Shown: positions 30,601-41,546 of the stretch, in pieces | Numbering within the stretch: position 1 is the stretch's first letter | Layout: each line of letters begins with the position of its first letter | DNA from: Parietichytrium sp. I65-24A | Lineage: Eukaryota > Sar > Bigyra > Thraustochytrida > Thraustochytriidae | DNA: 64,000 nucleotides | Direction of reading: 5' to 3' | Assembly: GCA_012862575.1 (NCBI GenBank) | Contig: BLSF01000001.1 | Location: forward strand, 1,178,001-1,242,000 | The notes under the pieces: generated by a model | Told to the model about the DNA's origin: nothing | What the model saw: the letters and a program-made list of their open reading frames with translations, nothing else | Database searches by the model: none | Position numbers and translations under genes: made by a program

Positions 30601-33600
30601 CCCTCCTTTTCGAGCTTTTCACGGAGAGCGCGAAGAAGAGCAGCTCTTGTCTCCGGGCTGGCGTTCTTGAAAGCGTCCGAACCCAAGATGGCCATGAGGT
30701 CACTTGCGCCGTTCTTTCCAGCGGCAATTTCTTGCAGCATATCACGGAGAAGCGCCGAGTCGTTCGAAAACGCCATCAGAATTCCTGCAAGAGCGTTCGC
30801 GCCATCCTTGTCCTTGCTGAGCTTTGAAACTCCATCCATGGCAATTTGGCGGATCTTCTCCAGCGCTTTGGTTGCGGCCTCGCGAAGACCCTCGTTTTCT
30901 CCCGACTCATTGATAGTCTTTTCCAAAAGCTCGATGCCTCCAAGCTTGGCGAGAACCTTTACGTCATCAGGTGTCGTGCACAGGTTTCCAAGGGCATACA
31001 TGGCGGACTCGAGCACCATCTGGTCGTTCGGGTTTGCACGGATGATGTCCAAAAGTTTCTGGATAGCGGAGCTCGAGTCGATCTTGGCACCTTTAATCAT
31101 AGCCGCTCGCGCAAGGATTTGCATCGCCGAGCTCAAGAGCTCCGACTTGCTTGGACCATCAGGAACGTACTTTTGAACGATGTCCATGGTTTCCAAAGCC
31201 GTTTTGGCGACATCTGGCGCGGTCTTCGGCGTCACCACGTTCTCCACCAACGCCAAGTTGGCGAGGTTGCGGAGAGCCTGGTTGAGTTGGGTCTGCAATC
31301 CTTTGTCAGTTGGCTTCTTTTTGAGCTGGCTGGCGAGCTTTGAGATGTCCGAAAGCAAAGCCTTGACACTGTCAGAACTGTTGCCGAGAAGGGTCTGAAG
31401 CGCCTTGGAGCCATTCATCACGACACTCTCGTTTGCAGGATTGAGGCTCATGGCATTCATGATAAGCTCCGTTGCGCCGGCCTTGACGAGCGCTTCATGC
31501 ATGTCCTTGACGAGCGCACAGGTCTCGATCAGGAAGAGGAGCGCCTCTGCGCACTCTGGATCGTTCAAGTAGACGACAGAGGAATTTGCGATCTGGATCG
31601 CTTTTTGCACGGCGCCTTTCTTGATCAGAAGGCGAATATTTGCTTCGGAGTTTGCCAGACGCTGCAGGAGGGTGACAGCCGCAGTGAGAACTCTGGGCTC
31701 AGGGTTGGCAGGGTCGCTGCAGTGGTGGTCGAGGGCACCGATGACAAGGTCGACGACGTTTCCGTCGAGCATTTCCTTGATATTTTTGGTGACCAAAGCT
31801 AAATTGCCAAGAAGAATCATTGCCTCCTCCGAGAAGCGGGGTCCGCACGTGTCACCAAAGTTGCGCATAAAGTTCATGCCTTGGCGCACAACACCAGCGG
31901 CAGTTGCGCTCTTTGCACCACTTTCGTGCACGGCGAGAGCCCCGAGAGCACCAAGTCCGGCAGTAACAAACTGCTCATCGTAAGCGTACTCCTTGAGGAG
32001 GCCAACGATGACCTCTACAACTCCAGCATTCACCAAATCATCCGCAGTGCTCTGGATGGTTGCCATGTATTTCACGCAGTTGAGCGCACCCATCTTCTCC
32101 ACAAGCGACACCTGAGACTCTGGCGCGCGGAGCGCTTTTAAGATGAGCTCAATTGCGCCGAGGTTAGATGGGAGTGGTGACATGGAAGCAATCTGGCCGA
32201 GGGCGCGAAATCCTGCACGGCGAGCGTACTCGCGTTCCCTGGTCTGCGGCAACTTGCCCATCACATGAAGGCCGTCCACAATGATAGCCGCTGCCCCTTT
32301 GCGCTGCATGATCTCTGTGTTGGAAGGACTGAGCGCGAGAGCTCCAACTGTAGCCATAGACCTTGCCAGCTTGGGGAGCACCTTCTCTGGCTGTTTGGCC
32401 GTCTGCAGTTCGCTGACGAGAGCGGCCATCTGGTCAATCTCGCGCTCTACGCCCTCGGCGTCCATAAGACGGGACAGGATGCGAGCACCAATGCTCTCGA
32501 TGTTTTCGTTCCAAGGATATGCCTCCATCCCTTGCGTGACTGCGCTGACGGCGCCCTGACGGATAAGGTTGTTGCGAATATCTTCCGCGTCGATCTTGGA
32601 GCTCGCCACACGTTCCAAAACCATGAGAGCGCGCTCGGTTGGGCGCTCAAAGATCTCGCTAGAGGCGCTCTCGTTGATCATGTTTATTGCCTGACGGGTG
32701 GCTCCCTTGTATGCGACTGCAGGGCAAATGTCATCAGACGCGGCAAGCGATAGGAACACGTCCAAAGCAGCCAGTGCTACGTTTGGGTTCTCCGCGTTTG
32801 CGCGCATGGCCGCAACGCACAACTCGACAATCTGCTCCTCTATCAAGCGCTCGCGAGAAGCCACCGAAGTGGCAAACACTCGAAGCGCCCGCATGCAGCA
32901 GATTGTGGAATCCACCGTTTTCGTGTGTTTGCGGATGGCCTCCAACAGCATCTTGGTGGCGCCTGCGCCAACCATGGCGTCCATGAGCTGCGACGAAGCA
33001 CGCGCAACGGATGAGATGGCAAGCGCAAAGGCTGGCATAACGCTTCCTTGGAGAGGCAGGCCAGAGCGATCTATGACGCCAGCGAAAGACTTGATGGAGC
33101 TCTCCACAACCCCTGCGCTTGCCATGAGCTGGGCGAGCGAGGATTCTTTGGCGTACACGGAGATGGCCATGAGAGACTGCTCCAAAGCTTCGGCCTCAGT
33201 ATCCTTTCCAGAAATCATTCCGGAGGCATAAGCGGCGAGATTCTTTACGTATCCGGTGGCCTGTTTTTTATCAACGAGGGCGGACAAAATAATGCTCAGG
33301 TTTTTCTCCAGGCGGCCATCAAGAGCGCCACTTGCCTGGATGGAGCCAAGTGCTGCGGCGAGCATAAGAGCATACACAGCGGAAACCACGGAATTCACGG
33401 CGTTTGCCTTGCTGAGCTTGTCAGCTGCAGTCTTTTCTCGCAAGAGCAGGGTTGCAAGAGTCTCTAGCGCGGGTGAGACCACGCTGTCCCTGCTTCTGTG
33501 CACCTCGATGCTGCTCACCATCGTGCTGACTCCACCCTTGTGACTCAAAATGGCAACTGCCGCAGTCTTTGGGTTGCCTTTCATGGGCTTCTCATTGGTC

Positions 33601-35003
33601 ATAAGAGCGGTCAAACTCCTGAATCCAGCGCGCTGCACGTCAGCGTCGCTGAGGTTGGCGGCCATACCGTCCAGAATGGCCTCAACGGCCCCGAGAGCGA
33701 CTAGACGATGGGTGTTGAAGCCCATATTAGCAAGCTGTTCGACCATCTTCATTGCGTTAATGGCATTGCCAGCAAAGTGCGGCCGGGCTCTGAGCGAGTC
33801 CAGAACCGCCTGGAGACCGCCCTGCTGGTCGACAACGTTGGCGTGCTCCAGGCACGAGGTGGCAATGTTCGACAAGGCCTGTGTGCACGCAGTGACGAGG
33901 TCCTGGTTGTCTGGATTGTTGCGAATTGCGTCCACGAGCACCTTCACACCACCTTCTCGGATGATCTCAGCGGCATTGTCCTTGTTGTTAGCGACGCGAC
34001 CGAGCGCACGGGCTGCCGCGACCTGTGTCTTTGGGTTGAATTGATCAAAGTTCTGAATGAGAACACGCACACCGCCTTGCTGCACGATGCGGTCGATATT
34101 TTCTGGCTGAAGAGCAAGATTTGCGAGCAGAGCGGTCGCAAACTCCCGCGCCTTGTCGGTAAGTCCGCCTCTCTTGAGGCGCTCGATCGCACCTTCGAGA
34201 TCGCCGGCGGCCACTTTGGCCAGGAGGCGTCCTCCCATGCGAAGAAGCACCTCGTTGTCAGCGTGAGCCTCCAGCTGGTGAACGAGGGCCTCTACAATTC
34301 CAAGGTCTCGCATCTTTTCTATGTTGACAGGGTCCTCTGCAAAGCGCTCGAGAAGACGGAATGTCGGCTTGAGCATATCCTCGGTGTTCTCCGTGCCAGG
34401 CTCGATGGCCTTGATTAGCGCCTCAATGGCGCCCTTCTTGAGCAGCTCCTTCTGGCCACGTTCAGACACACCCACGCGGTCTGCGACATGCGCACAGGCC
34501 GCCTTGACCGTGTTGTTCTCCGAGTGCATAAGACCATCCAAAACCGCGGAAACTCCGCCCTTGGAGTCCAGGATGGCGCTTGGGTTGTACTGCGCCACTT
34601 TTACAAGGAGCTTTGCACCAGATTCTTGCGCCTCTTGGCCGTCCTCCGTGCTGGCCTGCTCCTTGGAGAGCCCGAGCATCGCGTTCAAAGCCGCCTCCAC
34701 ACCTCCTGCGCGGGCCACTAGCCCTGCGTTATTCGAGGTCACAGCCAGTCCGGATAGCGCGTCTGTGGCGAGCTTGAGCATGTCCAGCGCTTGCGGGTGC
34801 TCGCGGAGCAAGTCGATGATGGACTCGATACCGCCCGACTCCACTGCCGTTATGATGTTCTCGCGCCAGCCCACGGTGGGCGGCGTGATGTGACTCATCA
34901 AGCAGCTGATGTTGTACGCCGCCATGTTCCTGAACGACTTGTACTGCTTTATGCTCGTGATGAGCGACTTGACCTGCGCGGGGTCTCCTGCCTTTTTCAA
35001 CAT
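27684..35003 (-). CDS. Giant armadillo-repeat protein with WW and PH-like domains
   Basis: One unbroken exon of 2439 aa, ATG at 35003. From about residue 20 to 1660, and again from about 1700 to 2280, it is built of about 42-aa armadillo repeats with recurring patterns such as GGVEALLxA, NPDNQDLVTACTQALSNIA and ALGNLA. Between the two arrays lies a WW domain (about 1667-1700: LYDKDGRPYFYNTKTGQTSY), which has one clear N-terminal aromatic pair and lacks the usual second Trp (it ends SYEAP). The C-terminus (about 2330-2435) is a PH-like domain: GGVLVEWSNGGPHSRHLYMK ... DRERWVEALSALI. Proteins of this make-up are known in stramenopiles; the general role is a solenoid scaffold, with WW for proline-rich partners and PH for membrane lipids. 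Function in this organism is unknown. No intron in 7.3 kb is notable. Confidence 0.9.
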   Translation of the reverse strand: MLKKAGDPAQVKSLITSIKQYKSFRNMAAYNISCLMSHITPPTVGWRENIITAVESGGIESIIDLLREHPQALDMLKLATDALSGLAVTSNNAGLVARAGGVEAALNAMLGLSKEQASTEDGQEAQESGAKLLVKVAQYNPSAILDSKGGVSAVLDGLMHSENNTVKAACAHVADRVGVSERGQKELLKKGAIEALIKAIEPGTENTEDMLKPTFRLLERFAEDPVNIEKMRDLGIVEALVHQLEAHADNEVLLRMGGRLLAKVAAGDLEGAIERLKRGGLTDKAREFATALLANLALQPENIDRIVQQGGVRVLIQNFDQFNPKTQVAAARALGRVANNKDNAAEIIREGGVKVLVDAIRNNPDNQDLVTACTQALSNIATSCLEHANVVDQQGGLQAVLDSLRARPHFAGNAINAMKMVEQLANMGFNTHRLVALGAVEAILDGMAANLSDADVQRAGFRSLTALMTNEKPMKGNPKTAAVAILSHKGGVSTMVSSIEVHRSRDSVVSPALETLATLLLREKTAADKLSKANAVNSVVSAVYALMLAAALGSIQASGALDGRLEKNLSIILSALVDKKQATGYVKNLAAYASGMISGKDTEAEALEQSLMAISVYAKESSLAQLMASAGVVESSIKSFAGVIDRSGLPLQGSVMPAFALAISSVARASSQLMDAMVGAGATKMLLEAIRKHTKTVDSTICCMRALRVFATSVASRERLIEEQIVELCVAAMRANAENPNVALAALDVFLSLAASDDICPAVAYKGATRQAINMINESASSEIFERPTERALMVLERVASSKIDAEDIRNNLIRQGAVSAVTQGMEAYPWNENIESIGARILSRLMDAEGVEREIDQMAALVSELQTAKQPEKVLPKLARSMATVGALALSPSNTEIMQRKGAAAIIVDGLHVMGKLPQTREREYARRAGFRALGQIASMSPLPSNLGAIELILKALRAPESQVSLVEKMGALNCVKYMATIQSTADDLVNAGVVEVIVGLLKEYAYDEQFVTAGLGALGALAVHESGAKSATAAGVVRQGMNFMRNFGDTCGPRFSEEAMILLGNLALVTKNIKEMLDGNVVDLVIGALDHHCSDPANPEPRVLTAAVTLLQRLANSEANIRLLIKKGAVQKAIQIANSSVVYLNDPECAEALLFLIETCALVKDMHEALVKAGATELIMNAMSLNPANESVVMNGSKALQTLLGNSSDSVKALLSDISKLASQLKKKPTDKGLQTQLNQALRNLANLALVENVVTPKTAPDVAKTALETMDIVQKYVPDGPSKSELLSSAMQILARAAMIKGAKIDSSSAIQKLLDIIRANPNDQMVLESAMYALGNLCTTPDDVKVLAKLGGIELLEKTINESGENEGLREAATKALEKIRQIAMDGVSKLSKDKDGANALAGILMAFSNDSALLRDMLQEIAAGKNGASDLMAILGSDAFKNASPETRAALLRALREKLEKEGGDLKVTSTAEMLGLLAAFDESTDGLNKAEREQLLRRQKETLELLSHLNGASGAAFASADGVKKLLELMKANSENPDMVRAVLKALNSLADDKDVVNKLVSADVASAIAAMMRQYPDDEELQTEALKLLSKMAALKGIGKIGMDADTMRLINRTVENFKDNRDIQKHGGKLLDGLSQIFKEEGADMIASRLDASILKLNAADHIKELYDKDGRPYFYNTKTGQTSYEAPDEYKDMLAALQALAKLTEAHKDNIHEVDPRALAAAIQHMLDHANEPTRLTDLARTLGVLAGNDANRDAIAAAGGLEAIIRALNGDHVDPAFLSAAIALLNQFARNDKFKDQIGALGGIQALIMIMLKFIDHLDVVEKCMSTLANLAFNSKRNVAEVMKHNGPDAVQKCMARYSREADLLHFALILLSNVMYGSDENKLVIGRKCGNEIISVARQHNADKRLFKGALRALGNLSYCDENILWIVSNGATKCIVAGMSAHENDIETQQIAIEVIGNFASFNEDDEVMRRKIERGEQQSVFDIIMLEGGAKRILDTVKKSDEPSLIMCGMEALGNLAHNAVITEKLIKMGIVELVFTMLTKFEWDEELLERAVRLIAILTYSDEGVQEIKRVNGVQAIISAIDNRKSQVEFLVSSVIALKNVAADEDLRAEIGEQRGIKTAFDLMEENMSAEPLLLEILTLLIRLTRTEELSETIAQTGMNILLEAISHYKNNVNFLVPAYTLIGHLAFTESNLKIIAQYGGIDLIIDSILAHPESKSLVIRCIQTLDNVAMHSAEQSKIVQNAGGEATIKEVISAYKSDKEVVQVGKSALLSMQPQVERRRAKPKYAFKNEQGDSSRTSGSDPLREYRNFLKTGGVLVEWSNGGPHSRHLYMKPDFRHLAWRDPKKSAKSESTINIRDVRNVRSGLHDGHKKGRRQAKTELAFTIIGRATSIDLEARTVQDRERWVEALSALIHTYKNDPKWLQK

Positions 35004-37858
35004 CTTGCCTGCTTCAACTCTCCAACCCTCCGCTCGCCGGGCTCACAACTTGCTATTACAAAATAAAACACACACACACAGCAGCAAAGATTGTCTCCAC
35101 CTGCTCGCCGGGGTCACCGCCTTGCACCTAGGAAACTCCGAAATTCTGACCGAGATCGCTCCAACTTGGCGTGGAATGGATGGATTGATGGATGGACGGA
35201 TGGCGTTCCGCGGCCCCCGATGCTGTCTGTGCCTTGCGGGTGGTTAGACCGTCTGCGAGGACGCTGGGACGCTGGGACGCTGGGAAGGGTACGCGCCGAG
35301 GACAGGTTGTGCCGCTGTCCGTCTGTTGGTCTGTTGGTCTGTCTCTCTCTCTGTGTGTCTCTGTCTCTGTGTTTGCTTTGCCTTTTGCGCCGTTGCCTTT
35401 CTTTCTTTCTCTCTCTCTCTCTCTTTTCCTTCTTCATTTCTTCCTCTTTTTTGCATCTATTTTCACCTGCTCTTATCCCCCTGTATAGCACATTCGATAG
35501 CACTCGCTCGATCAACCTCTCTCACTCTTCCGCCACACCTCGGCGCGGCTAGGCGCGTATTAGGACCCCGCTAGTCAGAACGCGAGTTCACTCTTCCGCT
35601 CTCTCTGTGTGTGCAAAAAGGTGCAAATGTAAACGGCGGGGCTCTTATCTCCCTCATTAGATAGTTCTAAAATATGGGCGGCTATGAGTCGTTAGGAGCA
35701 GATGAGGCGCTAGGAGAAGGTTATGGGAGAGCTAAAGATTGAGGTAGGTGGGATTGTATGGAGTGTTACAGTAGGGGTGGGTATGGCGCGGCGATAGCGA
35801 GATACGTACAGGCGGGAGGTGGCGGTGGGTTTATAGATTATGGTAGATAAGCAGTAGGAATAGGGAGGGAGAGGCGGGTACGGCCACGCGCACCGGTTCT
35901 ATGGTATCTAGGTAGCTGCGAGTAGCAGGCCCATCCTGGTCTGGACTCGCTTTTGGTTCTAGGATATTAAGAGAATAAGGTAGAGGTGCTAGTGATGTTG
36001 TGTACTTTGCCTGAGTAGATATCCTTAGTGATCGCTATGCCATTCCAGGGGGGGTGAAAGAGTGAGGGACTCGTACGGCAAATGTACAGCCAGCGAGTAG
36101 ACAAACTCACACGTCACCGATTTCCATAACAGAACCGTAATTGTCGGTGCTCTCTCCCACTTTCGCTCTTTCTTCGTAACGCCTCTAAGCGTTTCGTATG
36201 GCGGAGTACGAGTACCGTAAGTTACTCTCTAGACGCTAGTACCAATACACACCCCTTGCTATTCAGATTCATAATTCGCTTCCACTAACACACTGACAGT
36301 GATTGATTGACTGTGAATCAAGCTCATGATTGCTTGATTCCAAGGCATTCCAAGTCGACTTGTTCTTCGTGTTGGTTTGACATGCGAGTTCTTTCAAGTT
36401 CTTCCTTTAAGCTCATAAGTTCCTGGTTCAGTGGTTTGGAAATTCCGGAATTCAGAAATCTTTCAAGTCCCGAATCCTGAGCCCTGAATCGATTCAACTC
36501 AATGCGCTGGGGTCTCACAAGTTTCTCCAAGAGCACTCGACATTCACTGACGAACTGTGAACTGTGACTTCTGAAAAGCAAAGCGGAATGGAGTGCCAAG
36601 TGTACGAAAAGTTGTGTGTGAGCACAGCTCAACGAGGTACAGTATCACGTGCGTGTATACAACTTGCGTCCTATTTTGACTGAGCAAGATCAAGATCAAG
36701 ATTAGGAGAAAGAGCGGGAGGGATTGAGTGGGCGGTTGGCCCGGGAACTCCGAAAACCTCAGCCATGCGCTGACTGTGAGTTCCAGCTGGAACCAAAACG
36801 CATGTGCAGAACAGAAGATTAGTTGTCAATTTTAGCTCTCTGAGGAGCGGTACTCCCACGAGAGCGATGATCATCTTCGTCGCGATGGCGTGAAGTGAGA
36901 AGCAGACGCGAGGTCAGCTGAGTCCTGAGAAACTGCGACGAGTTGAGTTTACTTGATCGCTCAATGAAAAACTGCACACACCGGCTTGGAAGAGCTCTGT
37001 CATCGTCTGGCGAGCTTCCAAGAGCTCTGCCATCGTCTGCCTCCCATGCTCGCAGAACTTGAGCAATGCATCTTGCCGTTCTCGCACAAGTCAAAGACCC
37101 AAGTCGATATATTCATCAAATCGAGTCACCTGGATTAGCATGATAACCCGTTCCTATGCTAGAGCATGTGGAGGTGAGCCAAAACTTACACCATCGGCCC
37201 AGTCCACCTCGGTGGGTATGGGTCGTCAACCTATGCAATGCTGTCCATTGGTAATGCAGGGTTGACATGAGAACAAATGCAGTCTCTCAAGTGTATCAAA
37301 CATGTGCACGATGGAAAACCATTGTGCGTTTGTCCGTTCGAAAACTGAGTCTTAGTGGATCGCCTATCCAGAAGGAACAGTTGGTACGGTCTGAACGCCT
37401 GAATTCCGTGCCGACAACGGCAATGGTATGGCGAGAAAAGAGATCCTGGCGCGACATTGAGTACGAAATGCATTGAGTACGGAGAGAATCGACTGTAAAA
37501 GAAAACGCCAAGTCGACTCCTCTCTCGCCGACCTTGGGCTTGCAACGGTACCGGAGAAGGGTTCATCTCTAGTGATTTGTGATAATGACTTCTTGTCATT
37601 CTATCTCAATTGTGGCTGGCATGGCACTCCGTCGGTTATTCTAGGTATGAGATGGGGCGTATGTTACCCTTCCTTTGCATCTTCCAACCACCCTCAATAT
37701 AGTAGGCAAAAAAATGTGCGGCCATTTCCCAATCCAAAGGCTTGAAATCAACTTCAGAAAATACAAGTTTGGACTTTGAACTCTTCTTTCTCAGATCAAA
37801 CTGGTGCAGAAGCAAGCAAAGGTGCGAGGAACGTCCCATTCGAGGAGTGCGACACATC
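35004..37858. other. Gene-poor stretch, 2.9 kb
   Basis: Starts with the upstream region of the armadillo gene (a CA repeat near 35070, GGACGCTGG tandem near 35263-35284, CT/GT-rich simple repeats about 35340-35440). The rest is unique sequence without a gene I can support. Plus-strand frames at 37267-37476 and 37473-37745 could be upstream exons of the following membrane gene (the second has VICDNDFLSFYLNCGWHG), but no splice chain is clear. Confidence 0.35.
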
Positions 37859-38994
37859 ATGGCTCCGGGCTCAGAATGCGATATTTGGTGGCACGGAAAG
37901 ACCGACTTTGTGGACTTCAGACTGTCGATAATCCACAGCTGTCCTGATCACGAGGTTCCATTTCGACTGGTTTGGGCGCTCGTCTTCCTTGGGTCTCTGC
38001 TGCTGACCTATCGGCACTTGCGTGCTCTGAAACTGCAGCTTCCGAACTTTCTCCGAGCACGAGAAAGGGCCAAACAAAGAGGGCAAATGCTAAGGTGGTA
38101 TCAGTTCCCGCCGCTCCAGATTATTGTCATTGGCTTGGCCACGCTGTGTCCACAGACTTTTGTTCTTTCCATCTGCAAACTGATTGGGAAACAGTACTCT
38201 CAAATTGGTGTGGACGTCCTTCCCTCGGCATGCTTCGTGTTGACTGGTGTATCCGGTTTCTCTGCCAACACATTATTTGAACTGCGCAACTTCAAAATGC
38301 TTTTAAGCTCCACGCGCTTGAAGGAGCAGGAAAGCAAAGCTCTGATATTTTATCTCAAGTCAAGATATGCTCTCGCACTGGCGTTCTACGCGACCTCAGC
38401 AACCACAAGCGTGGCCCTAGGCATTCTGTCGAAGAACGAGCCCCCAGAAACTTCCATCATGTAAGTGAATCTTTTGTTCGAGCCATCAGAACATAGTCTC
38501 CGAAATGAGCTTTCAACACTGATTTTGAGCCACTCTATGCACAACGCAGGTACTATATCGTCTTGGGACGAAATGTGTCGATGGTGATCTTTCTTATAAG
38601 TTTTGCGCGGATAAATCAGGTGGTGCAGAGACCAACACGCGAAATATTAGAGACCCTCTCCCACACCGGCAAAAAGACCGCAGAGACGTCCAAAACGAAG
38701 CGGGTTCTTGACTTTATGGAAAACACGACCGCGAAAAAACGAAAGCTGGCCCTCACATCGTGCATCCTCTACAGCGTATTGTCTCTTCCTATGTTGCTTC
38801 CTTACCAGACTTATGGAATCGCTCTTGCTCTGATCCAGGTTACCTTGACAAGAAATCATGCCGTCAACAATTACATTCAAGTCGACGAAAAAATCTCGCC
38901 ATCCATAACCACCACGACAACGCTTGTGCAGACAGAAGGAAGTGGCGTAGTGCCCACTGGATCGGCTATGGAATCAGAGAACCATGCGGCCTAG
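37859..38994 (+). CDS. Multi-pass membrane protein of unknown function (two exons)
   Basis: Exons 37859-38460 and 38550-38994 join across an 89-bp intron (GTAAGTG donor, CGCAG acceptor), giving 348 aa. I start at the ATG at 37859 (good context, CATCATGG); the frame stays open upstream without an ATG, so a 5' exon may be missing. About six or seven hydrophobic segments are seen: VWALVFLGSLLLTY, IIVIGLATLCPQTFVLSI, ACFVLTGVSGFSANTLF, LALAFYATSATTSVALGIL, VSMVIFLISFA, and a pair near SCILYSVLSLPMLL / YGIALALIQVTL. Loops are basic, the C-terminal tail is Thr/Ser/Glu-rich. The seven-helix-like layout and final hydrophilic tail recall a receptor, but no GPCR motif is visible, so the function is left open. 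Confidence 0.65.
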
Positions 38995-40061
38995 CGAAGG
39001 ACTTGATTCGAGCGGTTTCGTACACTTTCTTTCCAAGGTGGAACTTCCACATCTAAAATGCGCTGTAGTTTGATTGATAGGTAGCAAAGAAATTCGATAC
39101 CCGAGAGCCGTGAGCAAATCAAGCATCAACCTCAGACATTCACTGGTACTTTCACGCCCCTTTTTGGTTGTGCGAAATCTTCTGCAGCGACTATCCTGCA
39201 AAGGCGCTCTGAATCTCAACTGACAAAATTAGCAAGTTTCAGTGATCAAGAGAACCGCGTCTCCTTGCAAAAGGTAAGATGCAGGTTAATTTCCAAATCC
39301 CAGTGGATGCATGTTTAGTACACCTCGACATCATCACCACGCCAAATCCCTTCTGAGTTGCCAAAGCCTGCTGTCCCTTCTCACGCAAGACGAAACAACC
39401 TATAGACACTATAGACCATCGACACAGAGTTCACATATGTTCACATTGTTCACTGCCTCTTGTCTGTACGACTTGGTAGGGTATCCAAACTGACCTCTTG
39501 CTACTCTTGCTCTTCTACTCGCTGTGTACTGCCAGTGTACGTCTGATGGCACAAAAGACACAGAAAGGTTACCGTGAGTTGTAGTGCAGTTCAGGAAAGA
39601 CACAAAAGCTGCTCTGACTGCAAACGGTGACGACCAACCAAATGTGGAGAGCTTTCATAAAAGCCCTCTTACCTCTCAGGCGTTTTGCACGTTCTGCGGT
39701 CATTGCCTACGATATCTTCTTGTCCGCAGACTTTGCACCGCCAGTGAAGCTTGCACAAATTGAAATAGCAACACCACGCGAACCACGCGACTCGTGCAAT
39801 CTTGTTGAGAGTGTTTAGCTGCTCAATAGAAGCACACCGGACCCGAAGCATTCCGCATTCTACAGATTCTGCAGTCCTCGTTCGTCATACGGGCCGAGTG
39901 AAAGTCCTCGCCGCGGACCGTGGGAACACTGCAAGAGTGCTCACAGGGATTAGCAGCAGCGCAGCCCTGAGCCTTCCCTCTCGCGCGTGAGGCTGTCAAG
40001 AGAGACCTGTTGTGCGCACGAGTGACTGTCCGTCGGAGGGTCCGACGCGGAGAAGAAAAAG
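38995..40061. other. Intergenic stretch, no supported gene
   Basis: About 1.1 kb between two plus-strand genes. It holds the 3' region of the membrane gene and the upstream region of the transporter gene. Only small open frames under 85 codons and no obvious repeats are seen. Confidence 0.35.
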
Positions 40062-41546
40062 ATGGGCGGCGACAAGTGCGATGTGTTTTGCGGGGCGGCT
40101 ACGGAGAACAGGAACGTGCGACTGAATCTGCTGTTCACGATCAGCCACAACCTGAGCTATGGGACATGGGGAAATACAGTGCTCTCTGCATTTTTACAGG
40201 GCATGCCCGACGGAAACAATGCCAAGGTTGGCTTTGCAGAGGGTATTCAGGGTGCCGTTCAGGCATTCGCGGCCGTTCCGGCAGGGTACTTGTCGGACCG
40301 CATCGGCCGCGAGCTAGTTATCAAGGGAAGTGCAATCCTGGGTCTCATCTCGAGCACTGCGCTGGTCCTCACGCTGATTATGTACCAAAATAGCACATAT
40401 CAGTTTGTGCTCATGTGCATTTCTTTGGGCGCTTTCGGCGCGTTTCAAGGCGCCAGCAACGCTCCGCTCGAAGCCCTGTTTCACGATAGCATCTCCCAGG
40501 CGGATCGCGCTCGGGTGGCTACCACGCAGTACATGCTCGCGGTGGGGTCAACCGGACTTGGGCCTCTGCTCTCGCTGTTCCTCTTCTTCATCTTTGGAAA
40601 CGACTGGGGCTACGAGAGCTTGACCAAGGTCATGGTGGTCGGAGTTGCAATATCCATTGTTCCGATCATGATTTTGTTCCTTCCAAAGGACGCGGACTCA
40701 CTCGGCCGCGAAAGCGAGCCAGTGACCTTTGAGTCTCCTCTCATTGGAAGCACCGAGCGCGATATCGACAACTATTACACAGCGATGGATGAAGCCGAGC
40801 GTAGGGACTCTGCGCTCTCCGCAGGCAACTTAGAGGAGGCCGTCGCCCGCGACTCTGTAGAGCACGACATTGCGCCAACTTCTGAACGCCTCGGCGCTGA
40901 TGAAAGCAACGAACAGCCCCTTTTGGACGGTGATGCGCCAAACCGCCGCTTTTCGAGGGCGAGTACCAAGTACTGGGTTCCAAGAATCGTCGTCATCATG
41001 GACATGATCTCTGGACTGGCCAGTGGAATGACCATCCGCTTCTTTCCGCTCTTCTTCAAGGATGAGACTGGTTTGGCGCCGAGCTCCGTTAACTCCATCT
41101 TTGTGATCTCGCCGTTCCTCATGGCGTGCACAGCAAGCGTCTGCCTCCGGCTGAGCAAGCGATTTGGCCGTGTGTACGTGCCAATCATGACCAACACGGT
41201 AGGCATCTCCCTGCTCTTCTTGATGTATCTTCTCGGCGAGATTGACAAGGACTACTACTGGGGTACGTGGGAGATCATCGTGCCTGTCTACCTCGTGCGC
41301 ACCGCTCTCATGAACAGCACTCGTCCACTTCGCAAGTCGCTCTTGATGGACTACTGCTCAAAAGAGTCTCGTGGCTTTGTGAACTCCCTCGAGTCCATCT
41401 GCGCATTCGGCTGGTCCGGTTCTGCCGCACTCGGAGGGATCCTCTGCCAAGAATACGGCTACGGCGCGTCATTCCTCTGGACTGCCGCTATTCAGGCGCT
41501 GGCCCTCGCAGTCTACGCAACCTTGCTCTTGTTCGGGGTGCACTAA
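40062..41546 (+). CDS. Major facilitator superfamily transporter
   Basis: Single exon, 494 aa, with about 12 hydrophobic segments in two bundles. The MFS motif A is clear between TM2 and TM3 (AGYLSDRIGREL), with a matching LSKRFGRVYV in the second half. The first bundle spans residues about 20-215, then a long acidic, hydrophilic central loop (about 215-305, rich in Glu/Asp/Arg), and the second bundle about 310-494. A conserved-looking stretch, NAPLEALFHDSISQADRARV, lies in the TM4-5 loop, and DYCSKESRGFVNSLES in the second half. These resemble drug:proton or organic-solute antiporter MFS members, so an efflux or uptake carrier at plasma or vacuole membrane is likely. The substrate cannot be read from sequence. 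Confidence 0.85.
   Translation: MGGDKCDVFCGAATENRNVRLNLLFTISHNLSYGTWGNTVLSAFLQGMPDGNNAKVGFAEGIQGAVQAFAAVPAGYLSDRIGRELVIKGSAILGLISSTALVLTLIMYQNSTYQFVLMCISLGAFGAFQGASNAPLEALFHDSISQADRARVATTQYMLAVGSTGLGPLLSLFLFFIFGNDWGYESLTKVMVVGVAISIVPIMILFLPKDADSLGRESEPVTFESPLIGSTERDIDNYYTAMDEAERRDSALSAGNLEEAVARDSVEHDIAPTSERLGADESNEQPLLDGDAPNRRFSRASTKYWVPRIVVIMDMISGLASGMTIRFFPLFFKDETGLAPSSVNSIFVISPFLMACTASVCLRLSKRFGRVYVPIMTNTVGISLLFLMYLLGEIDKDYYWGTWEIIVPVYLVRTALMNSTRPLRKSLLMDYCSKESRGFVNSLESICAFGWSGSAALGGILCQEYGYGASFLWTAAIQALALAVYATLLLFGVH

Noticed and set aside
28737-31176. Long plus-strand frames (415 and 387 codons) inside the armadillo gene
   Set aside because: Shadow frames of the minus-strand repeats; the minus frame is unbroken and its armadillo pattern is clear.
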